Assembly: GCF_021295095.1 (NCBI RefSeq)
Contig: NZ_JAJLQX010000012.1
Coordinates: 33,753 to 97,752 of the forward strand
Reading direction: 5' to 3'
DNA from: Phocaeicola oris
Lineage (GTDB): Bacteria > Bacteroidota > Bacteroidia > Bacteroidales > Bacteroidaceae
DNA: 64,000 nucleotides
The notes under the pieces are model-generated. The model worked only from the letters and a program-made list of their open reading frames with translations. It did not search any database and was not told the origin of the DNA. Made by a program: the position numbers and the translations under genes. Below, one piece after another: positions 20,458 to 29,346 of this stretch; position 1 is the first letter of the stretch, and each line of letters opens with the position of its first letter.

Positions 20458-20465
20458 CAAAGATA
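20458..20465 (-). promoter_or_regulatory. -7 box of the leuS operon
   Basis: Minus-strand TATCTTTG, 40 bp before the leuS ATG. No clear -33 box and no T-box-like leader are visible in the short untranslated region. Confidence 0.55.
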
Positions 20466-20584
20466 AAGAAAATCAAAGAAATAAAATTGTTTTGTGGAAT
20501 AAATCAACAGCAAAAGCAGGATGAAGAGAAATACAAATGAAATTGATGGGGTATTCCCGTTGTATTAGTTCTTCTTTAGTGTTA

Positions 20585-20620
20585 ATTCAGTGAATCACAT
20601 TTGTGACATTCTTATTTTTT
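20585..20620. repeat. Remnant of the dispersed repeat (R8)
   Basis: GTGAATCACATTTGTGACAT is one linker-plus-core unit of the repeat family, with the right arm damaged (GTGAC instead of GTGAAAC). No flanking arms are recognisable. It sits upstream of leuS and downstream of the gene at 20649. Confidence 0.5.
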
Positions 20621-20648
20621 TAAGTTAAAGCAACTCGTTTATCAGATG

Positions 20649-21089
20649 TTATTCATATTTTCTTTTGAATATTTCGGAATAGATAAAAGCCTTCCGGGCA
20701 TCTTCCGGAGTTTGAAACCGGATATCACCAAGAAAGGAATCTGTCTGCTCCTCCGGAATGGTGACAGTTTTAATATCTGTGGTAGAACGTGGTGCTTCGG
20801 TAAATGCTTTTTGCCAATTCTCACGGTCTTTTTTCATTCTGAAAACGTGTTTCGCTTCATTTCTTTTTATCGGTTGTCCATAGGTTGTTGATTGGCCGAC
20901 AGATTGGGTGCGAATTTTTGTTGGTTGAGGCTGCTGGTTGGGTCTGCTCCATTCTTTTATTTCCGGGAATACTTCACCGAAAGATTTGGTAGGAGAAGAT
21001 TTTTTATTCTTTTTTTCTTTCTTAACGGAAAGAAGATTTCCGATGGCAATAATAGCTATGAGAATTATGATGTATAAGATATTATCCAT
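20649..21089 (-). CDS. Small membrane-anchored protein, unknown function
   Basis: The 146-residue product has one N-terminal TM segment (ILYIIILIAIIAIGNLLSV) followed by a lysine-rich linker (KKEKKNKKSS). The rest is a polar, probably disordered cytosolic part with proline/glutamine-rich stretches (RPNQQPQPTKIRTQ). The C-terminus is charged (DARKAFIYSEIFKRKYE). I do not recognise a family. The coding quality is normal and the end residues look conserved-type, so I take it as real. It has its own minus-strand unit upstream of leuS with a 231-bp gap between them. Confidence 0.65.
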   Translation of the reverse strand: MDNILYIIILIAIIAIGNLLSVKKEKKNKKSSPTKSFGEVFPEIKEWSRPNQQPQPTKIRTQSVGQSTTYGQPIKRNEAKHVFRMKKDRENWQKAFTEAPRSTTDIKTVTIPEEQTDSFLGDIRFQTPEDARKAFIYSEIFKRKYE

Positions 21090-21151
21090 GGTAATTATTC
21101 AATGATGCTTTTTGCAAAAATAATAAAAGAATTCGATAAATGTTTCGAATA

Positions 21152-21245
21152 GAAATAAAAAAAGGAAGTGAGTTTCACAACTGACTTCCTTCTTATTTTT
21201 AACCTAAACCTTAACTATGAAAAAATCTAATGTTTTTTAACATTG
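21152..21245 (-). ncRNA. Candidate small RNA with own promoter and terminator
   Basis: On the minus strand a TATATTTG box (21253-21246) is followed about 85 nt later by a strong hairpin. Its arms are AAGGAAGT and ACTTCCTT at 21191-21184 and 21169-21162, and a T7 run follows. No ORF of useful size lies between. The 5' part can fold as AATGTT-N4-AACATT and contains TTTTTTCATAGTTAAGG. That stretch is complementary to a start region of the kind AACTATGAAAAAA, which suggests pairing with mRNA starts. On the plus strand the same bases give only a 7-codon ORF. Transcription is inferred. Confidence 0.4.
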
Positions 21246-21479
21246 CAAATATATAATATATTTTTCTTTTAAAAACATGAAAGTATTCATCATTGTTCGT
21301 TAATTATGCTTTATTAACAATTCGTATAATAAAAAGAAAGAATATACTTCTTCTTTTCGACGGAATAAAATCGAGCTAATTAACGCGAATTCAATAAGAT
21401 ATAAGTATCTATAAGCTTGATGGCTGGTTCAGGTTATTTTACCATATATTTTTATAATGCAGTTTTTGCTGAAAGGATA

Positions 21480-21800
21480 TGTTGAACCTAAACTTTAGGA
21501 ATAAAGGTCTTACAGCGTATTTGAACGATGTTTTAGCCTTTTCGTCAGATTCATTAAATTGGTTATCAAGAGATTTTGAAAAGTGATTCGCATGAATCGT
21601 CCAACTCATACGGATGATTCTTTTGTTTCACATTAGTGAAACGCATGACTCACATAGGTGAAACGCATGACTCACATTAGTGAAACGCATGACTCACATT
21701 AGTGAAACACATGACTCACATTAGTGAAACGAGAAAATCTTCTGAAGAATACGGCAACTTATACGATTCACTTTTCACGTTCATACGCATTCGAATAATA
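21480..21800 (+). repeat. Dispersed repeat copy R3 (five cores, best-preserved long copy)
   Basis: This copy lies in the 850-bp gap 21090-21939. Left inverted arm TGAAAAGTGATTCGCATGAA is at 21577-21596; right arm TTATACGATTCACTTTTCA is at 21759-21777. Between them lies an array at 21625-21730 of exactly 106 bp (18+4x22), with five cores of CAC-N4-GTGAAAC joined by a GCATGACT linker. Outer flanks (ATTCATTAAATTG...ATCAAGAGA to the left, TCATACGCATTCGAATAATA to the right) are shared with other copies, so the full unit is about 300 bp. The rest of the gap holds the small-RNA candidate and the miaB promoter. Confidence 0.9.
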
Positions 21801-21909
21801 ATTGTTATGGGTGGTTGACAAGAGAGTCGTGTATTACTTCAAAAAAGTAGTGATGACCGGCTTGTATTATTTAAATTCGTCGAACTCACATTAATTTGTA
21901 AGAAGTACG

Positions 21910-21917
21910 TATCTTTG
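21910..21917 (+). promoter_or_regulatory. -7 box of miaB
   Basis: TATCTTTG, 23 bp before the miaB ATG. A TTTG at 21895 is too close to be its -33 element. Confidence 0.5.
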
Positions 21918-21939
21918 CCAAGAAATTAAAATTATTTAT

Positions 21940-23313
21940 ATGACCAATGAAATTACAGGAGCAGACTTAAAATCTGCAACTGAGAAAGAGAAGAAACTCT
22001 TTATTGAGACGTATGGATGTCAGATGAATGTGGCTGATAGCGAAGTTGTCGCTTCTATTATGAAGATGGCCGGATATACTGTTTGCAATCAATTGGAAGA
22101 TGCTGATGCCATATTTATGAATACCTGTTCTGTCCGTGAGAATGCTGAGAACAAAATCTATAATCGTTTGGAGTATTTCCATTCTTTAAAGAAGTCCAAA
22201 AGACCTCATCTGATAGTTGGTGTACTCGGATGTATGGCTGAGCGGGTTAAAGATGATCTGATACGAAATCATCATACCGATTTAGTGGTTGGACCTGATT
22301 CTTATCTGAGTTTACCCGATTTGGTTGCTGCGGTTGAAGCAGGAGAAAAGGCGATAGATGTACAACTTTCTACAACAGAAACTTATCGAGATGTGATTCC
22401 TTCGCGTATCTGTGGGAATCATATTTCCGGTTTTGTGAGCATTATGCGCGGTTGCAATAACTTTTGTCATTATTGCATCGTTCCATACACAAGGGGCAGG
22501 GAGCGTAGTCGTGATATGGAAAGTATATTGAATGAAGTTCGCGATTTACAGGCTAAAGGTTATAAGGAGGTAACGTTGCTCGGTCAGAACGTGAATTCGT
22601 ATTTGTTTAAAAAAGGAAACGAAGTGGTTACTTTCCCACTCCTTTTGCGGACTGTTGCCGAGGCTGTGCCGAATATGCGTATTCGTTTCACCACTTCTCA
22701 TCCGAAAGATATGAGTGATGAGACGCTTCATGTCATTGCCGAGGTTCCTAATGTATGTAAACATATTCATTTGCCGGTTCAAAGCGGAAGTAACCATATT
22801 CTTAAGTTGATGAACAGGAAATATACCCGCGAATGGTATTTGGATAGGGTGGCAGCTATTAGGAAAATTGTTCCGGATTGTGGGTTGACTACGGATATTT
22901 TCTGTGGTTATCATGATGAAACGGAAGAAGATCAGCAACAGACACTCTCTTTGATGAAGGAGTGTGCATACGATGCCGCGTTCATGTTCAAGTATTCCGA
23001 GCGCCCGGGAACCTATGCTTCGAAACATTTGCCGGATAACATTCCCGAAGAATTGAAAATAGAAAGGTTAGAGGAGATTATAGATTTACAAAATCATCTT
23101 TCTGCTGAGAGCAATGCAAAGGATATCGGCAAGACTTTTGAGGTTTTAGTTGAAGGATTTTCAAAACGTTCGCATTCCCAGCTTTTTGGACGAACGGAAC
23201 AGAACAAAGTAGTGGTTTTCGATAGGGGCAATCATCGCATAGGCGATTTTGTTAAAGTGAAGATAAACGAGTCCAGTTCCGCAACGTTGATAGGCGAGGA
23301 AGTGAAAGAATAA
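21940..23313 (+). CDS. miaB: tRNA-2-methylthio-N6-dimethylallyladenosine synthase
   Basis: The 457-residue enzyme adds the methylthio group to i6A37 of tRNAs reading UNN codons. The N-terminal UPF0004 cysteines are C27 (YGCQMN), C63 (NTCSVRENAENK) and C98 (GCMAERVK). The radical SAM triad is C172-x3-C176-x2-C179 (GCNNFCHYC). A TRAM domain closes the protein (FEVLVEGFSKRSHSQLFGRTEQNK). NTCSVRENAENK separates it from RimO and MtaB. Length is normal and all cluster ligands are intact. It stands alone downstream of repeat R3. Confidence 0.96.
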   Translation: MTNEITGADLKSATEKEKKLFIETYGCQMNVADSEVVASIMKMAGYTVCNQLEDADAIFMNTCSVRENAENKIYNRLEYFHSLKKSKRPHLIVGVLGCMAERVKDDLIRNHHTDLVVGPDSYLSLPDLVAAVEAGEKAIDVQLSTTETYRDVIPSRICGNHISGFVSIMRGCNNFCHYCIVPYTRGRERSRDMESILNEVRDLQAKGYKEVTLLGQNVNSYLFKKGNEVVTFPLLLRTVAEAVPNMRIRFTTSHPKDMSDETLHVIAEVPNVCKHIHLPVQSGSNHILKLMNRKYTREWYLDRVAAIRKIVPDCGLTTDIFCGYHDETEEDQQQTLSLMKECAYDAAFMFKYSERPGTYASKHLPDNIPEELKIERLEEIIDLQNHLSAESNAKDIGKTFEVLVEGFSKRSHSQLFGRTEQNKVVVFDRGNHRIGDFVKVKINESSSATLIGEEVKE

Positions 23314-23365
23314 AAAGATAAGGTGCATTGATGGTGCACCTTAAATTTTATATATCAGCGGGAGA

Positions 23366-23563
23366 TTACAACCGATCTTTTGGCATGATAAGTAACAGAA
23401 CAAGGTAAACAATTCCTCCGGCAAATGCGGTGAATATGGTTGCTAATGCCCAAACGATACGGATTAGAGTCGAGTCCCATCCGAAGTATTCAGCTATGCC
23501 TCCACATACTCCGCCAATCATTTTATCTTTTACAGAACGAACCAACTTTTTTTGATTTTCCAT
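23366..23563 (-). CDS. PspC domain small membrane protein
   Basis: The 65-residue protein is almost entirely one PspC domain: basic start, then KMIGGVCGGIAEYFGWDSTLIRIVWALATIF and a hydrophobic end (FAGGIVYLVLLLIMP). PspC proteins are inner-membrane phage-shock components, but single-domain forms in Bacteroidales lie outside psp operons and their job is unclear. It converges with miaB across 52 bp. Confidence 0.88.
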   Translation of the reverse strand: MENQKKLVRSVKDKMIGGVCGGIAEYFGWDSTLIRIVWALATIFTAFAGGIVYLVLLLIMPKDRL

Positions 23564-23702
23564 ATCCTTTTTTTATTATTGTTTCTTCTTGCAAATGTAT
23601 GAAATTGACAGACTTTCCTCATACTTAATTCTATTAAAAGTTTAAAAAATATAGGAGTATGTGATAATTTATTTGTTTCTTTGCAGGAAATTAGGTAGAG
23701 AG

Positions 23703-24599
23703 GTGAATAAACTCCATATTGTTACTTGTCCGCTGTGTGGCGGAAATCATCTTAAGCCGGTGATGTTGTGTACAGACCATTTTGCTTCGGGGGAACAGTT
23801 CGAAGTATGGGAGTGTGCGGATTGCGGTTTCACCTTTACTCAGGATGTACCTGTTGAAGCAGAAATAGGAAGGTATTATGAAACACCGGAGTATATCTCG
23901 CATTCCGATACCGAAAAGGGATTGATGAATAAAGTTTATCACATTGTTCGTCAGTTTATGCTTCGTAAAAAAGTTCGTTTGATAGAACGGGCTTCCCATG
24001 TAAAGAATGGACAATTGCTGGATATCGGGACAGGTACCGGCTATTTCCCTTTTACTGCTCAAAAGTTCGGCTGGAAAGTTCAAGCTATTGAGAAAAATGC
24101 GAAAGCAAGAGTTTTTGCCAAGGAGCATTTTCACTTGGATGTGCAAGGCGATGAAGCTTTTGATGTTTTGCCGGATAAGACGTTTGATGTGATTACAATG
24201 TGGCATGTGATGGAGCATATAGAGCATTTGAATGAACTTTGGGAACAGTTTCATCGATTGTTAAAAGAACAGGGCGTTTTAGTTATTGCTGTTCCGAATC
24301 ATCATTCTTATGATGCTAAAAAGTATGGTTCTTGGTGGGCAGCTTATGATGTGCCTCGTCATCTTTGGCATTTTACTCCATCGGTAATTAAAAAGATGGG
24401 AGAGAAGCATAAGTTTGAATTGGTTGAACAACATCCGATGCCGTTTGACGCGTTCTATGTTTCTATGCTCACCGAAAAGTATAAAGGGGCAAAACTTCCT
24501 TTTTTGAAAGGACTATGGACAGGATGTAATGGTTGGTTGCATGCTTTGCGTGATAAAGGTCAGAGCAGTTCCATGATATATGTTTTTAGAATGAAGTGA
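23703..24599 (+). CDS. Class I SAM-dependent methyltransferase with N-terminal zinc ribbon
   Basis: I start at GTG 23703 (VNKLHIVTCPLCGG). A GTG at 23661 is in frame, but the intervening TTATTTGTTTCTTTG looks like promoter sequence. Two cysteine pairs (CPLCGG and CADCG) form a zinc-ribbon-like knuckle. The Rossmann fold follows with motif I LLDIGTGTGYFPF, acidic AIEKNAKA and DVITMWHVMEHIEHL. Such COG2227-like enzymes modify small molecules, lipids or envelope precursors; the acceptor is unknown. The stop is 2 bp before the ftsX ATG, so it leads the ftsX-DUF3098-uppP-truB operon. Confidence 0.8.
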   Translation: MNKLHIVTCPLCGGNHLKPVMLCTDHFASGEQFEVWECADCGFTFTQDVPVEAEIGRYYETPEYISHSDTEKGLMNKVYHIVRQFMLRKKVRLIERASHVKNGQLLDIGTGTGYFPFTAQKFGWKVQAIEKNAKARVFAKEHFHLDVQGDEAFDVLPDKTFDVITMWHVMEHIEHLNELWEQFHRLLKEQGVLVIAVPNHHSYDAKKYGSWWAAYDVPRHLWHFTPSVIKKMGEKHKFELVEQHPMPFDAFYVSMLTEKYKGAKLPFLKGLWTGCNGWLHALRDKGQSSSMIYVFRMK

Positions 24600-24601
24600 T
24601 T

Positions 24602-25471
24602 ATGGGAAAGAATAAAACTTCTTTTTTTGATATGCAATTTATAACTTCCGGCATTAGTATCATGTTGGTATTGTTGCTGTTGGGTATGGTTGTGTTCTTT
24701 GTATTGTCGGCAAATAACTTATCAAAATATGTTCGTGAAAACATTAGTTTCGCAGTGATGTTAAGCGATGACATGAAGGAACCAGAAGCTTTGACTTTCC
24801 AGAAATATTTGAGTGAGAAACCATACGTTAAGGATTGTATGTTTATCTCTAAGGAGCAAGCCTTGAAAGAACAGACAGAAACAATGGGTACGAATCCTGC
24901 TGAGTTCGTGGGTCATAATCCTTTTCCATCGAGTCTTGAAGTAAAACTCAAAGCTAATTATGCATTATCTGATAGTATTCGTTGGATAGAGAAGGAGATT
25001 CTGTCGAATAAGAAAGTTTTAGAGATAGATTATCCGGAAGATTTGCTAAATGATGTAAACGGAAACATTCGGAAGATAAGCATTGGATTATTATGTTTGG
25101 CAGCTTTGCTGACGCTTATTTCTTTTGCTTTGATAAATAGTACTATTCGTTTGGCTATTCATTCTAAACGTTTTCTTATACATACGATGACTCTTGTAGG
25201 AGCCAGTTGGGGATTTATCCGCCGACCATTCCTTTGGAAAAACGTATGGATTGGCGTGTTTGCTGCAGTGTTAGCCGATGTAACGTTGATAGGAATGGCT
25301 TATGCTCTGGTTCGTTATTGGCCGGAACTGATAGAAATCATCACCCCATCAGTTGTTTTGATTGTCATGTCTTCTGTCTTTGTTTTCGGTGTTCTTATAA
25401 CATTGATATGTTCGTATATTTCTATTAATAAATACTTGCGGATGAAAGCAAGTGCTTTATATTACATTTAA
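24602..25471 (+). CDS. ftsX: Cell division ABC transporter permease FtsX
   Basis: The 289-residue protein has the FtsX layout. One N-terminal TM (GISIMLVLLLLGMVVFFVL) is followed by a periplasmic domain of about 120 residues (including MFISKEQALKEQTETMG and NPFPSSLEVKLK) and three C-terminal TMs (SIGLLCLAALLTLISFALI, VWIGVFAAVLADVTL, VVLIVMSSVFVFGVLITLI). With FtsE it couples the divisome to peptidoglycan hydrolase activation. FtsE is not adjacent. I prefer the ATG at 24602 over GTG 24596. It ends 4 bp before the next ATG. Confidence 0.92.
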   Translation: MGKNKTSFFDMQFITSGISIMLVLLLLGMVVFFVLSANNLSKYVRENISFAVMLSDDMKEPEALTFQKYLSEKPYVKDCMFISKEQALKEQTETMGTNPAEFVGHNPFPSSLEVKLKANYALSDSIRWIEKEILSNKKVLEIDYPEDLLNDVNGNIRKISIGLLCLAALLTLISFALINSTIRLAIHSKRFLIHTMTLVGASWGFIRRPFLWKNVWIGVFAAVLADVTLIGMAYALVRYWPELIEIITPSVVLIVMSSVFVFGVLITLICSYISINKYLRMKASALYYI

Positions 25472-25475
25472 TAAT

Positions 25476-25706
25476 ATGGATAAAAAGAATTTTGCATTTG
25501 ATAAGGTTAACTTCATTCTTTTGGCTGTTGGAATGGTGATTGTTATCTTGGGATTTGTATTGATGGCAGGTCCCGCAACAAATGAAACAGCTTTTCAGCC
25601 GGATATCTTTAGTGTTCGCCGCGTCCGAGTTGCTCCGGTTGTTTGTTTTCTTGGTTTCGTGTTTATGATTTATGGCGTTTTGCGAAAGCCGAAAGATAAC
25701 GAATAA
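25476..25706 (+). CDS. DUF3098 small membrane protein
   Basis: The 76-residue product starts at ATG 25476, just after the ftsX stop. It has two TM helices (FILLAVGMVIVILGFVLMAG and VAPVVCFLGFVFMIYGVL) joined by a loop with FQPDIFSVRRVRVAP. This matches DUF3098, a Bacteroidetes family regularly found between ftsX and uppP. Its function is unknown. The conserved place suggests a role in envelope growth or division. Confidence 0.88.
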   Translation: MDKKNFAFDKVNFILLAVGMVIVILGFVLMAGPATNETAFQPDIFSVRRVRVAPVVCFLGFVFMIYGVLRKPKDNE

Positions 25707-25715
25707 ACAAATAGT

Positions 25716-26516
25716 ATGGATTGGTTACAGGCATTAGTCCTTGGCATTATTCAAGGACTGACAGAATATCTACCGGTCAGCAGTAGTGGTCATTTGGCTA
25801 TTGGCGCAGCTTTGTTTGGCGTTGATGGAGAAGATAATCTTACCTTTACTATTGCGGTGCATATTGCTACAGTCTTAAGTACATTGGTTATACTTTGGAA
25901 AGAAATTGTTTGGATTTTCAACGGCCTTTTTAAGTTCCGGTGGAATGATGAGACAAAATATGTGGTGAATATTATTATTTCTATGATTCCTATTGGAATT
26001 GTAGGTTTGTTCTTTAAAGATAAAGTAGAAGAGATTTTTGGTTCCGGTTTATTTATTGTCGGATTGATGTTGATTCTCACAGCTATTCTTCTTGCCTTTT
26101 CTTATTATGCTAAGCCCCGAGTAAAGGAACATATTACTAAAAAAGATGCATTCATTATAGGTTTAGCTCAGGCATGTGCTGTGATGCCGGGATTATCTCG
26201 TTCGGGTTCAACCATCGCAACGGGACTAATGCTGGGCGATAAGAAGGAGAAGTTAGCCCAATTCTCTTTTCTTATGGTTATTCCTCCTATTCTTGGCGAA
26301 GCTTTGCTTGATGGAATGAAGATAGTGAAAGGCTCGGCCGAAGGTTCCACCGATATTTCTTTAACTGCTCTGATTGTCGGATTTTTAGCAGCTTTCATCT
26401 TCGGATGTATGGCTTGCAAGTGGATGATAAACATTGTTAAGAAAGGAAAGCTTATTTACTTTGCTATTTATTGTGCTATCATAGGACTTATAACAGTTAT
26501 CGGTACATTAGTTTGA
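25716..26516 (+). CDS. uppP: Undecaprenyl-diphosphatase
   Basis: The 266-residue integral membrane enzyme dephosphorylates undecaprenyl diphosphate, recycling the lipid carrier for peptidoglycan and O-antigen. The BacA-type motifs are [12 protein letters not shown] (residues ~17-28, with glutamate and serine-rich loop) and [14 protein letters not shown] (~155-168). About eight TM segments are visible and length is typical. It sits 9 bp after the DUF3098 gene and 5 bp before truB. Confidence 0.96.
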   Translation: MDWLQALVLGIIQGLTEYLPVSSSGHLAIGAALFGVDGEDNLTFTIAVHIATVLSTLVILWKEIVWIFNGLFKFRWNDETKYVVNIIISMIPIGIVGLFFKDKVEEIFGSGLFIVGLMLILTAILLAFSYYAKPRVKEHITKKDAFIIGLAQACAVMPGLSRSGSTIATGLMLGDKKEKLAQFSFLMVIPPILGEALLDGMKIVKGSAEGSTDISLTALIVGFLAAFIFGCMACKWMINIVKKGKLIYFAIYCAIIGLITVIGTLV

Positions 26517-26521
26517 TTTAA

Positions 26522-27232
26522 ATGAATTTTATAGAGGGAGAAATTTTATATTTTGATAAACCGTTAAAGTGGACATCTTTTTCGGTAGTGAATAAGGTTC
26601 GCTATCATTTGAGTCACAAACTTGGTGTGAAGAAGATTAAGGTGGGACATGCCGGTACGCTCGATCCGTTAGCTACAGGCGTAATGATTATCTGTACAGG
26701 GAAAGCCACAAAACGTATCGAAGAATTTCAGGGACATACTAAAGAATATATCGCCACTTTACGTTTGGGTGCCACTACTCCGTCTTTTGACATGGAGCAT
26801 CCTATCGATGAAACATATCCTACAGAGCATATAACAAAAGAATTGGTAGAAAAGACGTTGAAGACTTTTATTGGGAGTATAAAACAGGTTCCTCCTGTTT
26901 ATTCTGCTTGTAAAGTGGAAGGAGAACGTGCTTATAAGTTCGCTCGTCGTGGAGAGGAAGTTCAATTGAAACCAAAGACTTTAACCATTGACGAGATAGA
27001 ATTGTTAGCGTATAATATGCCCGTTATTAAGATTCGTATTGTTTGTAGTAAGGGTACTTATATCAGAGCATTAGCTCGTGACATAGGTTTTGCGCTTCGC
27101 AGCGGAGCGTATCTTATTGAACTTCGGCGGACAAGGGTGGGCAATATAAAAGTAGAAGACTGTATGAAGGTAGACGACTTCACTGAGTGGTTGGATAAAC
27201 AGGAAATAGAAAAGCTTGAAAGGAATGATTAG
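26522..27232 (+). CDS. truB: tRNA pseudouridine(55) synthase
   Basis: The 236-residue enzyme makes Psi55 in the T arm of tRNAs. The catalytic aspartate is D48 in GHAGTLDPLATGVM; KEYIATLRLGATTPSFD and SKGTYIRALARDIG are further family motifs. The C-terminal PUA domain is short, as in Bacteroidetes. It is the last gene of the ftsX-uppP operon and is followed by a new promoter for queA. Confidence 0.96.
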   Translation: MNFIEGEILYFDKPLKWTSFSVVNKVRYHLSHKLGVKKIKVGHAGTLDPLATGVMIICTGKATKRIEEFQGHTKEYIATLRLGATTPSFDMEHPIDETYPTEHITKELVEKTLKTFIGSIKQVPPVYSACKVEGERAYKFARRGEEVQLKPKTLTIDEIELLAYNMPVIKIRIVCSKGTYIRALARDIGFALRSGAYLIELRRTRVGNIKVEDCMKVDDFTEWLDKQEIEKLERND

Positions 27233-27275
27233 TATCCCTTTTTGTTTGATTTATGTTTTCTTAACGCATAATCTC

Positions 27276-27307
27276 TTGACAACCCCTATCTCTGAGTAGT
27301 AATTTTG
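27276..27307 (+). promoter_or_regulatory. Promoter of queA-folK
   Basis: TTG at 27276-27278 and TAATTTTG at 27300-27307, 21 bp apart, form a good Bacteroidetes promoter. The queA ATG follows 55 bp later. No preQ1 riboswitch-like fold was evident in that leader. Confidence 0.6.
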
Positions 27308-27361
27308 CAATAGAATCGTATTTAGACTATTAGGAGATAATAGTTTGTAAATCATTAGGAC

Positions 27362-28414
27362 ATGAAACTTTCACAATTCAAATTCAAATTACCGGAAGAA
27401 AAAATTGCTTTATATCCATCACATTTCCGTGATGAATGTAAGTTAATGGTCGTCCATAAATCGACAGGTGAGATAGAGCACAAGGAGTTTAAGGAGATTC
27501 TTGATTATTTTAATGATCAAGATGTGTTTGTTTTTAACGATACTAAAGTGTTTCCTGCCAGACTCTATGGAAATAAGGAGAAAACAGGTGCACGTATCGA
27601 AGTATTCTTGCTCCGTGAACTGAATGAGGAGTATAGATTATGGGATGTATTGGTCGATCCTGCTCGGAAAATTCGCATAGGAAACAAACTTTACTTTGGT
27701 GAGGATGATTCTATGGTGGCAGAGGTAATTGATAATACCACTTCTCGTGGGCGTACCCTTCGTTTCTTATATGACGGCCCGCACGATGATTTTAAGAAAG
27801 CGCTTTATGCATTGGGCGAAGCTCCGCTACCTACATTTATTAATCGCAAGGTGGAATCGGAGGATTTAGAACGTTTCCAGTGTATCTTTGCTAAGAGTGA
27901 AGGTGCAGTAACGGCTCCTACTGCGGGTTTGCATTTCAGTCGTGAGTTGATGAAACGTTTGGAAATTAAAGGAATTGATTTTGCTTATATTACATTGCAT
28001 GCAGGTTTAGGAAATTTCCGTGATATTGACGTGGAGGATTTGACGAAGCATAAGATGGATTCTGAACAAATGTTTGTTACTAAAGAAGCTTGCAATGTGG
28101 TTAACAAGGCGAAAGATAACGGAAAAAATGTTTGTGCTATAGGAACTACCGTTATGCGTGCCATTGAAACAGCTGTTGGTACCGACCAACGATTGAAGGA
28201 GTTTGATGGTTGGACGAATAAATTCATTTTCCCACCTTATGAGTTCTCTTTGGCAAACAGTATGATTAGTAACTTCCAGCTACCTTATTCTACTTTGCTG
28301 ATGCTAACTTGTGCGTTTGGCGGTTATGATTTGATAATGCACGCTTATGAGGTAGCTTTACAGAACGATTATAAGTTTGGAACTTATGGCGATGCCATGC
28401 TGATCCTTGAATAA
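27362..28414 (+). CDS. queA: S-adenosylmethionine:tRNA ribosyltransferase-isomerase
   Basis: The 350-residue enzyme transfers the ribosyl part of SAM to 7-aminomethyl-7-deazaguanine in tRNA, forming epoxyqueuosine. The family signatures are [68 protein letters not shown] and the C-terminal [14 protein letters not shown]. Length is normal. It is followed 6 bp later by folK. Confidence 0.96.
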   Translation: MKLSQFKFKLPEEKIALYPSHFRDECKLMVVHKSTGEIEHKEFKEILDYFNDQDVFVFNDTKVFPARLYGNKEKTGARIEVFLLRELNEEYRLWDVLVDPARKIRIGNKLYFGEDDSMVAEVIDNTTSRGRTLRFLYDGPHDDFKKALYALGEAPLPTFINRKVESEDLERFQCIFAKSEGAVTAPTAGLHFSRELMKRLEIKGIDFAYITLHAGLGNFRDIDVEDLTKHKMDSEQMFVTKEACNVVNKAKDNGKNVCAIGTTVMRAIETAVGTDQRLKEFDGWTNKFIFPPYEFSLANSMISNFQLPYSTLLMLTCAFGGYDLIMHAYEVALQNDYKFGTYGDAMLILE

Positions 28415-28419
28415 ATGTA

Positions 28420-28917
28420 ATGGCAACCGTTTATTTAGGCTTAGGTACTAATTTAGGAAATAGAGAGCAAAATTTGCATTTTGCTGTGGAACAGATACAG
28501 AAGCGGATAGGGGATGTTATCACCTTGTCCGCTTTTTATATGACAGAGCCTTGGGGATTTCAGTCGACTAATTCTTTTTTGAATGCTGCTTGTGCCGTTC
28601 AAACAAACTATACACCTGAAGAACTTCTTCTTGTAACGCAAAGCATTGAGAAACAAATTGGAAGGAAAGAAAAGAGTATCAATCGAATCTATTCCGATAG
28701 GCTTATCGATATTGATATCCTTTTATATGATGAGGTAATTGTGAATTCAAAGGAACTGGTTATTCCACATCCGCTGATGGAACAGCGACGTTTTGTTTTG
28801 GAACCTTTAGTGGAGATAGCTCCGGATGTTATACACCCTATATTAAAAGAACCGATAAGAACTTTATTTTCTGAAAAAGAAATTTTACTCGAGTCTTATC
28901 ATCATGCTTTAAGTTAA
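28420..28917 (+). CDS. folK: 2-amino-4-hydroxy-6-hydroxymethyldihydropteridine pyrophosphokinase
   Basis: The 165-residue enzyme pyrophosphorylates 6-hydroxymethyl-7,8-dihydropterin in folate synthesis. Motifs: YLGLGTNLGNRE at the start, FYMTEPWGFQSTNSFLNAA, the metal-binding DRLIDIDILLY and IPHPLMEQRRFVLEPL. Length matches the family. It is co-transcribed with queA; the two share pterin/deazaguanine chemistry only loosely. A repeat-bearing gap follows. Confidence 0.95.
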   Translation: MATVYLGLGTNLGNREQNLHFAVEQIQKRIGDVITLSAFYMTEPWGFQSTNSFLNAACAVQTNYTPEELLLVTQSIEKQIGRKEKSINRIYSDRLIDIDILLYDEVIVNSKELVIPHPLMEQRRFVLEPLVEIAPDVIHPILKEPIRTLFSEKEILLESYHHALS

Positions 28918-28934
28918 TATTCAATTATTCTGTT

Positions 28935-29160
28935 GATGCGTATGAGTTGTCGTATTCATCTGCATGAATTTCTCGTTTCACAAGAGTGAAACAATTGTTT
29001 CACTTAAGTGAAACGAACGAATCATCTGTATGAGTTGAGTTATTTATACGATTCGCTTTTCAAAGTCTCTTGATGAACAATTTAATGAGTTTGATAAAGA
29101 AACTAAACCTTTGTTTAAACATATCGTACGGCCTTTTTTATTTAAAGTTTAGATTCATCT
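28935..29160 (-). repeat. Dispersed repeat copy R4 (two cores, inverted)
   Basis: This copy occupies the 585-bp gap 28918-29502. The array is 28975-29014 (40 bp = 18+22) with two perfect cores, GTTTCAC-AAGA-GTGAAAC and GTTTCAC-TTAA-GTGAAAC. Here the linker between them is just AATT. The right arm TATACGATTCGCTTTTCA is at 29045-29062. The opposite arm has shrunk to a GCATGAA stretch. Outside it, AGTCTCTTGATGAACAATTTAATGAG corresponds to the outer flank of R3. The remaining gap holds the metK promoter and leader. Confidence 0.85.
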
Positions 29161-29333
29161 CTCCTTTTTGCTGATAACGTATAAAATGTAATCTGCCACC
29201 ATAACTTTAGAAAGTGACATGAGTTTAAATTATCGGATAGTTTAAGGTTAGCTGCCGTTATGAAACGGTTTGTATATATCCGTTAAAAATGATAATTTCC
29301 TTAAATAACAGATGAATCTTGTTTTTTATTGCT

Positions 29334-29341
29334 TATCTTTG
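29334..29341 (+). promoter_or_regulatory. -7 box of metK
   Basis: TATCTTTG, giving an expected transcription start near 29347, directly before the S-box-like leader. Confidence 0.55.
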
Positions 29342-29346
29342 CAGTC

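Noticed and set aside
21625-21730. CRISPR array
   Set aside because: Repeats follow each other at 22 bp with an 8-nt constant linker and no unique spacers; no cas genes are present in the window.
23661-23702. Upstream GTG start for the methyltransferase
   Set aside because: The added residues are hydrophobic without family match and the DNA there resembles a promoter; GTG 23703 precedes the zinc-ribbon directly.
27310-27361. preQ1 riboswitch before queA
   Set aside because: The 52-nt leader has no C-rich loop or A-rich tail arranged as a pseudoknot.
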